Below, one piece after another: positions 7,450 to 13,807 of a stretch of DNA of 64,000 nt. This stretch comes from Pseudomonadota bacterium. Its GTDB lineage: Bacteria; Pseudomonadota; Alphaproteobacteria; Rhizobiales; Tepidamorphaceae. Every line of letters begins with the position of its first letter. The stretch's first letter is position 1. The stretch spans positions 111,132-175,131 of the forward strand of contig JAEWYT010000023.1 in assembly GCA_023458595.1 (NCBI GenBank), given 5' to 3'. The translations under genes and the position numbers were made by a program. The notes under the pieces are model-generated. The model did no database searches, was not told the origin of the DNA, and saw nothing but the letters and a program-made list of their open reading frames with translations.

Positions 7450-8664
7450 TCACAGTCCCGCTCCCTCGCTCAATATGTCCAGATAAGCCCGGTACGCGAA
7501 GACCCGCCCCCTCTTGCGCCCGGTGACCTCCTCGACAAGCCCGAGCGACTGCAACTGAGCCAAAGCCGCGTTGACGGTCGGCATGGTAAGGCCGCTTTGG
7601 TCTACGGCTGCGGTGGCTGTCAGAAAGGGACGGGTGCGCATGAGGTCATGCACTCGCAGCACCGAGCCCTTGCGGTCAGCGTCCGCGACTATGCGCTCCC
7701 GGTCATGGCCAAGCAGTGCAGCGATCCGGTTTGCTGTCTCGAATGCCTGATCCGCAGTCTCGGCAATGCCGTCGAGAAAGAATTCGAGCCAGGCTTCCCA
7801 AGCGCCGCGCTCCCGCACTTCCTGCAAGAGGCGATAGTAGGTTGCGCGATGGGTTTTGAAATAGAGTGAGAGGTAGAGCAGCGGCTGCCGCAATACGCCT
7901 TCGGCGCACAGGAACAGCGTGATCAGCAGACGGCCGAGCCTGCCGTTGCCGTCCAGAAAGGGATGGATTGTCTCAAACTGAACATGCAGCAATCCGGCTT
8001 TGATAAGGGGGGGTATGTCGGGGGTCTCGGCGTGCACAAAGCGCTCCCAATCGCCGAGGCATTCCATGACCTCGTTGGGGGGTGGCGGAACGAACATGGC
8101 GTTGCCCGGACGTGTACCGCCAATCCAGTTTTGCGAGGTCCGGAATTCGCCGGGATTTTGCGCCGCACCCCGCCCGCTGTCGAGCAACCTGCCGTGCATT
8201 TCCCGGATCAGGCGAAGCGATATGGGCAGGTCGGCCATGCGCTCCAACCCGTACATCATCGCGTCGACGTAGTTGGAAACTTCCCGAATGTCGTCGAGCG
8301 GTTCGCCGGCGACCGCCTCGGTTTCAAACCGAAGGAGGTCCGAAAGCGTCGATTGCGTCCCTTCGATCTGCGAGGAAAGAACCGCTTCCTTGCGGACATA
8401 CATGTAGAGGAAGAGTTCCTTGTTCGGCAGGAGCACCGAAACCCCATCCAGCCGCCCCAGCGCTCGCTCGGCTGCGCTGAGCCGCATAAGCATGCGGGAG
8501 GAATCAACGGGCGGGTCTGGCGGCAAAGGTGGCGGAACAAACGCCTTGACCCGCTCTCCGCCAACCGATGTTTCCACAAATCGCCCAAGGCGACCCTTGG
8601 TGCTTCGGCTGTCAGGCACGCTCCGACCCTCGTATTCTAAGATTCGGAACCTTTCATAGCGCAT
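7450..8664 (-). CDS. Fic family protein (class II, AMPylator-type) with C-terminal winged helix
   Basis: A 404-residue protein. The Fic core motif HPFLDGNGRLGR lies at 234-245 and contains the catalytic His and the Mg/ATP-binding D-G-N-G-R. An inhibitory helix of the class II form (S/T)xxxE(G/N), SSQIEG (97-102), lies N-terminal to it, so the enzyme should be self-restrained. A Fic_N segment precedes this (FVPPPLPPDPP). The last ~90 residues look like a winged helix (TATAAVDQSGLTMPTVNAAL) and could bind DNA. The family transfers AMP (or another NMP) to Tyr/Ser/Thr of target proteins. The first ~22 residues extend beyond the usual family start and no Shine-Dalgarno is seen, so the start is uncertain. 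A perfect inverted repeat lies 29 nt upstream. Confidence 0.9.
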   Translation of the reverse strand: MRYERFRILEYEGRSVPDSRSTKGRLGRFVETSVGGERVKAFVPPPLPPDPPVDSSRMLMRLSAAERALGRLDGVSVLLPNKELFLYMYVRKEAVLSSQIEGTQSTLSDLLRFETEAVAGEPLDDIREVSNYVDAMMYGLERMADLPISLRLIREMHGRLLDSGRGAAQNPGEFRTSQNWIGGTRPGNAMFVPPPPNEVMECLGDWERFVHAETPDIPPLIKAGLLHVQFETIHPFLDGNGRLGRLLITLFLCAEGVLRQPLLYLSLYFKTHRATYYRLLQEVRERGAWEAWLEFFLDGIAETADQAFETANRIAALLGHDRERIVADADRKGSVLRVHDLMRTRPFLTATAAVDQSGLTMPTVNAALAQLQSLGLVEEVTGRKRGRVFAYRAYLDILSEGAGL

Positions 8665-9039
8665 TTTGCTATTTAAATAAATCGCTGTTTTGTTAATTAG
8701 TGGCCATCGCTAATTAAAGTCCCAAAAGCAACGAGCAAGCGACCTTCCTAAGAAGGCCACATAGCCCGAGACAATCGAGACGGCCCGGTCCGCTCCCCGC
8801 CCCGATTGCTCAGTCCCGTTGATGGGGGGAGGTCCGGCGGCAGCCGCGAATTCCCGATTAGTAGGGCAAATCCGGATCGGTAGGGTTCACGTAGGGGCGC
8901 GGGGTCAAAGGGGTGGCAATGCGGTGAAACGCTGTGCTAGCTCTCATCTCGTGAAAGCCGAGTCGGGCCAAGGCTTTGTGAAAGCCTGTCCAATCCATTC
9001 AAGCTAACGCCAACTATCTGAAATCGTTACGAAATACAA
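8665..9039. other. Intergenic region between the Fic gene and the element end
   Basis: 375 bases. The first ~60 are very AT-rich and hold the Fic promoter area and the inverted repeat at 8693-8717. From about 8740 on the base content rises and I see no gene, RNA or repeat until the tRNA fragment. Confidence 0.45.
8693..8717. promoter_or_regulatory. Inverted repeat (candidate operator) before the Fic gene
   Basis: Perfect 8-bp arms TTAATTAG / CTAATTAA separated by 9 nt, centred about 41 nt upstream of the Fic ATG. The spacing suits a dimeric regulator. The winged-helix end of the Fic protein makes autoregulation possible, but that is inference. Confidence 0.45.
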
Positions 9040-9084
9040 TTCGTAATGCGTAGGTCGGGTGTTCGAGTCACCCTGGCGGCACCA
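9040..9084 (+). repeat. tRNA-Thr(CGT) 3' fragment: right attachment site (attR) of the integrated element
   Basis: The 45 bases can be laid out as a tRNA from position 32 to the CCA end: anticodon loop TTCGTAA, 3' anticodon strand TGCGT, variable AGGTC, T-stem GGGTG with loop TTCGAGT closing to CACCC, acceptor strand TGGCGGC and ACCA. The 5' half is absent: the preceding bases do not pair with the anticodon stem, and no GCCGCCA acceptor strand is present. A displaced tRNA 3' end is the usual far boundary of an element integrated by a tyrosine recombinase. Gene content changes here from element to host. It does not encode a working tRNA. Confidence 0.8.
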
Positions 9085-9148
9085 CCCTTTCCCGGTTGGA
9101 TCACGTATTTCGGCCGCCGGGATCTCCGCGGACACATCGGCACACGAA

Positions 9149-9174
9149 AAAGCCGGGCCTTTCGACCCGGCTTT
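9149..9174 (-). terminator. Rho-independent terminator after the decapeptide-repeat protein
   Basis: Nine-bp stem AAAGCCGGG / CCCGGCTTT with an 8-nt loop, flanked by A and T runs so it could work in both directions. It ends the leftward gene that stops at 9206. Confidence 0.65.
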
Positions 9175-9205
9175 GCCGTTTTCCCGCAGTTTCTGCCCGA
9201 ACGGC

Positions 9206-9874
9206 TCAGTAGCTGCCCGGCACGTACAGCGCGACGAGGCTGCTGTCGCGGATATTGGGGGAGCCGACGGCGGCGTAGCACACGAGATTGAACGTGTTGG
9301 CGCCGGTCGTGACCGGGAAGGCGCGGACGGCCGATCCCGAAAGGTTGACGAGGTTGCCGGCGACCTCGTCCTGCTCGATCGTGTGGTCGGTCTCGACACT
9401 CGTGCCCGTGGTGATGGAGCAGCGCGATGTGATGTTGAGCCCGGCGATCACCCAGCTCGCGTTGACCACGGCATTGCCGTCGGCCGGCGCGTTGAGCGTC
9501 ACCGTCCGGTAGACCGTGTGTGCGCCGGTCAGGGCGATGTCCTGGTCGCCGCTCGCCGAGGCGATCCCCGCCGGCTGGGCGTCGTCGGCGAGGTTGCCCG
9601 GCTCGACGGCGCCGGCTGCGATCTTGGCGGACGTGACGGCCCCGTTCTGGATCTTCTTCGCCGAGACGGCGCCGTTGCGGATCTTGCCTTCCTGCACCGC
9701 GCCGTTCTTGATCTTGGCGGTCGTCACCGCCTTCTTGCCGAGCTGGCGCGCATTCACGCAGCCCTTGCAGCTGAGCTGCGTCGACACCTGGGCCGCCGCC
9801 TGCGAATCGGCGACGACGACGCCGAGAAGCGCGAACGCGGCGAACGCGCCGCATACCTTCCAGTTCCCAACCAT
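9206..9874 (-). CDS. Secreted protein with decapeptide repeats
   Basis: A 222-residue exported protein. I start at ATG 9874, 7 nt after GGAGGG; this gives a signal peptide (1-29, cleavage after AAA). A CKGC motif (36-39) is followed by four ten-residue repeats of the form V-x-x-x-K-I-x-N-G-A (50-90), as in VTTAKIKNGA and VQEGKIRNGA. Such repeats occur in fibre- or stalk-like surface proteins and suggest a beta-helical or trimeric rod. The C-terminal ~120 residues are beta-rich with two further Cys. Function is unknown. It is the first gene on the host side of the element boundary and is followed by its own terminator. Confidence 0.75.
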   Translation of the reverse strand: MVGNWKVCGAFAAFALLGVVVADSQAAAQVSTQLSCKGCVNARQLGKKAVTTAKIKNGAVQEGKIRNGAVSAKKIQNGAVTSAKIAAGAVEPGNLADDAQPAGIASASGDQDIALTGAHTVYRTVTLNAPADGNAVVNASWVIAGLNITSRCSITTGTSVETDHTIEQDEVAGNLVNLSGSAVRAFPVTTGANTFNLVCYAAVGSPNIRDSSLVALYVPGSY

Positions 9875-10106
9875 GTTCGGATCCCTCCTTCGCCAAATCC
9901 GGTCGCGCGACAATCGCGCCGCGAAGGAGATCGTAGCCGGCAGAAGTGAACGAATTTCCCTGGCGGAACGGCCGTCCGTAGCGCCACGGCCTCGCCGGAG
10001 CGCGCCGGCCCGCCTTCCAAAGCGGCCGGGATCGCCCTAGAACGGACCCGTCGAGGAACGACGCGTCCCGGGCATCCCCCCGGCGCGACCGGCCGCAGGA
10101 TCGGGC

Positions 10107-10763
10107 ATGAGCGATACGGCATCGGCAGTGGCACCGTCCGCCTCGCGGCTGTGGACCGAGTTCGCGCTGATCTTCGTGGCGACGCCGCTGATCATGGCGC
10201 TCGGCCTGCCGCCGGGCCTGATCTGGTCCGGTCTCGCCGGGATGCTGGTCGTGGCGGTGATCCTGCTGTCGCGGTCGGACGGTTTCTCCTGGCGCTCGCT
10301 CCTCGCCCGCCCGTTCGTCGCCGATTGGTTCGCCCTCGCCCTCTTCGTCGCCCTCACGGTCGCCGTCGCCCTCGGCCTCGTCCTGTGGCTCAGGCCCGGC
10401 GCCCTGTTCATGCTGCCGCTTCACGACGAGCGGCTGTGGATCGTCATCCTGATCTTCTATCCCTTCGTTTCGGCGCTGCCGCAGGAGATCGTCTTCCGCG
10501 CGCTGTTCTTCGGCCGCTACGGCGCGCTGTTTCCCGGCCGGCACGCGGCGATCGCGGCGAATGCGGGCGCCTTCTCCCTCGCCCATCTGTTCTACTGGAA
10601 CTGGCCGGCCGTCGTCCTGACGCTCGTCGGCGGCGCGGTCTTCGCCTGGGCCTATCGCGAGAAGGGATCGTTCCTGTTCGCCTGGCTGATGCACGCGCTC
10701 GCCGGCCAGATCGTCTTCACGACCGGCCTCGGCGTCTTCTTCTTCCACGGCATGGTCCGGTAG
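10107..10763 (+). CDS. CPBP family intramembrane glutamic protease
   Basis: A 218-residue protein with about six to seven membrane helices. The Rce1/CPBP (formerly Abi) signature is visible: QEIVFR (E127, R131; the usual EE pair is QE here), FSLAHLF (His 160) and LMHALAG (His 196). These residues form the active site inside the membrane. Family roles range from prenyl-protein processing to bacteriocin immunity and signalling; no substrate is indicated. It ends 23 bases before the convergent sensor-kinase gene. Confidence 0.85.
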   Translation: MSDTASAVAPSASRLWTEFALIFVATPLIMALGLPPGLIWSGLAGMLVVAVILLSRSDGFSWRSLLARPFVADWFALALFVALTVAVALGLVLWLRPGALFMLPLHDERLWIVILIFYPFVSALPQEIVFRALFFGRYGALFPGRHAAIAANAGAFSLAHLFYWNWPAVVLTLVGGAVFAWAYREKGSFLFAWLMHALAGQIVFTTGLGVFFFHGMVR

Positions 10764-10786
10764 GCGGCGTCCGGCGCGGGAACGTC

Positions 10787-12109
10787 TCAGGCCGCGAGCG
10801 GCAGCTCCACCCGGGCGGTGAGGCCGCCGCCGGGCGTGTCGAGCAGCGTCAGCGTTCCGCCGTGCCCCTTGGCGATCGCCGTGCAGATGGCGAGGCCGAG
10901 GCCGAAGCCCGTCTCGGCGCTCGCCCCGCGCGCGGCGTCCCCGCGGGTGAACGGCGCCAGCATCTCGGCCTTGCGGTCGCCGGCGATGCCGGGACCGTGG
11001 TCGACGACGTCGACGCGCGCCGCGGCCCCGTCGGCGGCGAGCACGATCTCCGCCCCGCCGCCATGCGTCATCGCGTTGTCGACGAGGTTGCCGAACAGGC
11101 GCAAAAGCTCCGTCGGCCGCCCCGACACGCGCACGGTGCGCGGACCGGACACGGCGACGGGCGTGCCGGCGTCGGTCCACCGATCGCCGATCGTCGCCAG
11201 CAGGCTCGGCAGGTCGACCAGCGTCGCCGTCTCGCCGCTGCGCCCCTCGCTCAGATAGGCGATCGCGCCCTTCAGCAGCGCGTCCATGTGGTCGAGGTCG
11301 CCGAGCAGGCTCTCGCGCAGCTCCCCGTCCTCGACATACTCGCTGCGCAGCCGCAGCCGCGTGATCGGCGTGCGCAGGTCGTGGCCGACGGCGGCGAGCA
11401 TGCGCGTGCGGTCCTCGACCAGCCGGTTGATGCGCTCCTGCATGCGGTTGAACGCCGCCGCCGCCCGCCGCAGCTCGTCGGGCCCCTGCTCCTCCAGCGC
11501 GACCGGCTCGACCCCGTCCCGGCCGAACCGGTCCACCGCGCCCGAGAACCGGCGCAGCGGCGCCGTCAGGCTGCGCGCCGCCCAGACGCCGAGTACCGCC
11601 AGGCTGACGGCCAGGAAGACGAGCGTGACGGTCGCCGGACCGAAGAAGAAGAACGGCCGCCCGCCCGGCTCCGCCCGGCCGACGAGCACGCTCCCGTCGG
11701 CGAGCCGGAAGGCGAGGCCTCCCGGCGTGCCGCCGCCGGTCGCGGGCGGCAGGACGCCGATCGCGATCCCCTTCGCCAGCCCCGACCGGACCGGCATCGG
11801 CAGCCGCTCCGGCGACCAGTCGATCCCCGCATCCGCGGCGACGGCGGGCGCGAGGGCGAGATCGGGATCGCTCGCGGCCAGATCCTCAAGCACCGTCGGC
11901 CGGGCGGCGGGCGCCGTGCGGTCGAGCAGCCACGCGGCGGCGACCTGGCGCTGCAGCAGCGCATCGGGCGGACCGGGCGGACCATCCCGGTCGACGCCGG
12001 CGAGCCACAGGAAGGCGAGCGCGTGGAACAGCAGCAGCGAGGCGACGAGCAGGAGCGCGAGCTGCCCGGCGATGCCGCGCGGATGGAGGTGCCGGTGGCG
12101 CAGCGTCAT
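10787..12109 (-). CDS. Sensor histidine kinase (EnvZ-like)
   Basis: A 440-residue membrane kinase. TM1 is at about 14-38, a ~115-residue periplasmic sensor domain follows, then TM2 at about 153-178, a HAMP segment (SLTAPLRRF onward), the phosphoacceptor box VGHDLRTPITRLR (His 243), the N box LFGNLVDNAMTHG, and G boxes DHGPGI and GFGLGLAI. The ATG overlaps the regulator stop as ATGA. It phosphorylates the OmpR-type regulator encoded just upstream. The HDLRTPIxRLR form and short sensor place it in the EnvZ/RstB-like group. The stimulus is unknown. Confidence 0.93.
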   Translation of the reverse strand: MTLRHRHLHPRGIAGQLALLLVASLLLFHALAFLWLAGVDRDGPPGPPDALLQRQVAAAWLLDRTAPAARPTVLEDLAASDPDLALAPAVAADAGIDWSPERLPMPVRSGLAKGIAIGVLPPATGGGTPGGLAFRLADGSVLVGRAEPGGRPFFFFGPATVTLVFLAVSLAVLGVWAARSLTAPLRRFSGAVDRFGRDGVEPVALEEQGPDELRRAAAAFNRMQERINRLVEDRTRMLAAVGHDLRTPITRLRLRSEYVEDGELRESLLGDLDHMDALLKGAIAYLSEGRSGETATLVDLPSLLATIGDRWTDAGTPVAVSGPRTVRVSGRPTELLRLFGNLVDNAMTHGGGAEIVLAADGAAARVDVVDHGPGIAGDRKAEMLAPFTRGDAARGASAETGFGLGLAICTAIAKGHGGTLTLLDTPGGGLTARVELPLAA

Positions 12110-12822
12110 TCGGCGGTCACGTCGGCGACGAACTCGTAGCCGCCCGACCGCACCGTTCGGATCAGCACCGGACGGGCCGGGTCCGGCTCGAGCTTGCGCC
12201 GCAGCCGGCTGACGAGAATGTCGACGCTGCGGTCGTTGGGCCCGGCCAGGCGGCCCTGCGTCAGGTCGAGGAGCTGATCGCGGTTCAGCACGCGGCCGCC
12301 GCGCTCGCACAGGACCTGCAGGAGATCGAATTCCGCCGGCGTCAGCGTCGTCCGCGCCCCGTCCGGGTTGGTCAGGGTGCGCAGGCGGGTGTCCATCGTC
12401 CATCCCGCGAAGCCGAGCCGGCGCGCCTTGACCGCCGGCGTGGTCGTCGCCATCGCGCTGCGCCGGAGCAGCGCCTTCACCCGCGCCACCAGCTCGCGCG
12501 GATTGAACGGCTTCGCCATGTAGTCGTCCGCGCCGATCTCGAGCCCGACGACCCGGTCGATGTCGTCGCCCTTCGCCGAGACGATGAGGATCGGCAGCGT
12601 CATCGTGGCACGCAGCCGCCGGCACAGGCTGAGCCCGTCCTCCTTCGGCAGCATCACGTCGAGGACAACGAGATCGACCCGGCCGGTCGCCAGCGCCGCG
12701 TCCATCTCGCGGCCGTCGCCGGCCAGCGACACCCGCCATTCGTTGGCGCGCAGGCAGCGGGCGACGAGGTCCCGGATTTCCCTGTCGTCCTCGACGACGA
12801 GTATATGCGCCGCAGCGGTCAT
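12106..12822 (-). CDS. OmpR-family response regulator
   Basis: A 238-residue regulator. The receiver domain has VVEDD near the N-terminus, phosphoacceptor Asp 55 in VVLDVMLP, Ser 82 and Lys 104 (MAKPFNP). The C-terminal winged helix runs about 140-238 (LTPAEFDLLQVLCERGGRVLNRDQ...). I start at the ATG at 12822 because the receiver fold begins immediately after; upstream in-frame sequence is non-homologous and extends into the control region. First gene of the two-gene operon. Ten-base direct repeats just upstream (12867-12897) are a likely binding site. Confidence 0.93.
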   Translation of the reverse strand: MTAAAHILVVEDDREIRDLVARCLRANEWRVSLAGDGREMDAALATGRVDLVVLDVMLPKEDGLSLCRRLRATMTLPILIVSAKGDDIDRVVGLEIGADDYMAKPFNPRELVARVKALLRRSAMATTTPAVKARRLGFAGWTMDTRLRTLTNPDGARTTLTPAEFDLLQVLCERGGRVLNRDQLLDLTQGRLAGPNDRSVDILVSRLRRKLEPDPARPVLIRTVRSGGYEFVADVTAE

Positions 12823-12866
12823 GGCGTGATTATGCCGGATTCGCGGGTGCCGCCGGTCGGGGATTT

Positions 12867-12897
12867 TGTTTCCGCGTGTTTCCGAGGTGTTACGTAG
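12867..12897. promoter_or_regulatory. Tandem direct repeats, candidate OmpR-type regulator site
   Basis: TGTTTCCGCG and TGTTTCCGAG stand head to tail at 12867-12886, with a weaker third copy TGTTACGTAG at 12888-12897. A 10-bp period of direct repeats is the layout bound by OmpR/PhoB-family dimers. The site lies between the regulator gene (leftward) and the Gly/Pro-rich acidic protein (rightward), so it could control both. Confidence 0.5.
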
Positions 12898-13004
12898 AAA
12901 CATACGGAAAACAACGAATACAAATATTTAAGATGACATTAATTCCTCGAACGAATTCTGTCATCTGCAAATAGAACCTCGTCGAAAAGGCCCGAGGATA
13001 CATC

Positions 13005-13532
13005 ATGACTTCGATATCAGCCATGCCCACGCAGGCACAACGGCTCTCTCCGCGCGACATGCTGCAGAGCGAGCTGACGTCGCAGATCGCCGCCGGCGAG
13101 ATCTCGTCCACCGACGAAGCGGCCCTGACCGCCGCGCTCGACACCATCGATTCGGCCCTGTCTTCGTCCCGTCCGGCCGCCGGCTCCAAGCCGCCGAGCC
13201 CGGAGGAGATGCAGGCGAAGATCGACGACCTGATCCAGCAGCAGGTCGAGTCGGGCGCCCTGACCGAAGACCAGGCCGCCGAGCTTTCCAGCGTCTTCTC
13301 GGAGGCCTTCGCAGGCGGCCCGAAGGGACCGGGAGGCCCCGGCGGTCCGGGAGGCCCCGGCGGTCCCGGCGGGGCCGGCGCAATCGAGGACAGCGAGGAC
13401 AGCGAGGAGTCCGACGTCACCGAGATGCTCGCCAAGTTCCTCGAGCAGCTGCAGGAGCAGCTCGGCGGCAGCAGCTACGGCGAGGACGGCGCGTCCTCGA
13501 CGACGTCGGTGCTGTTCAGCATCAGCGCCTGA
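13005..13532 (+). CDS. Acidic protein with a Gly-Pro-Gly repeat hinge
   Basis: A 175-residue protein without a signal peptide. Two helical parts (1-105) are rich in Ser, Ala, Asp and Glu; each carries a G-x-I/L-(S/T)-(S/T/E)-(D/E)-(E/Q)-A turn (AGEISSTDEAA and SGALTEDQAA). A GPG/GGP tract (about 105-125) leads to a highly acidic tail (EDSEDSEESD) and a final helix. The paired ISSTDEAA/LTEDQAA motifs suggest a duplicated helical hairpin. I know similar hypothetical proteins but no function. Divergent from the two-component operon with the direct-repeat site between, so regulation by it is likely but unproven. Confidence 0.7.
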   Translation: MTSISAMPTQAQRLSPRDMLQSELTSQIAAGEISSTDEAALTAALDTIDSALSSSRPAAGSKPPSPEEMQAKIDDLIQQQVESGALTEDQAAELSSVFSEAFAGGPKGPGGPGGPGGPGGPGGAGAIEDSEDSEESDVTEMLAKFLEQLQEQLGGSSYGEDGASSTTSVLFSISA

Positions 13533-13807
13533 CGTCGCACGCGGCACGTCCGCGAAGGCCGGCACCCACTGCCCTGCCGCGCCTTCGCGGCGCTGCCCTG
13601 CCCGCGCCCCGGCCGTCCCCTTGCGCCGGGTCGCCCGACCGACCGGGGCGGATGCGTTCAGCGGCGCCCGACCCGCCAGCGGCGCGTATCCGGCCCATCG
13701 CCCCCCCGACCGACACGGGGTCCATCCCCGCGGGGCTGCAGGAAGCCGGAACTGTCCGCCTGACGGCGCCCCGGTCGGTCGCCCACCCGGGGCTTCGCGA
13801 AGGCTCC

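Noticed and set aside
9040..9084. Functional tRNA-Thr gene
   Set aside because: The 5' acceptor strand, D arm and 5' anticodon strand are absent from the preceding bases.
1..9084. Prophage
   Set aside because: Integrase, AlpA-like and primase genes are present but no capsid, tail, terminase or lysis gene is seen; an integrative element is the safer name.
9004..9399. Minus-strand frame ending in a peptide read from the tRNA-Thr fragment
   Set aside because: Peptides such as 'DSNTRP' are known translation artefacts of tRNA genes; the stretch is a tRNA 3' end, not coding.
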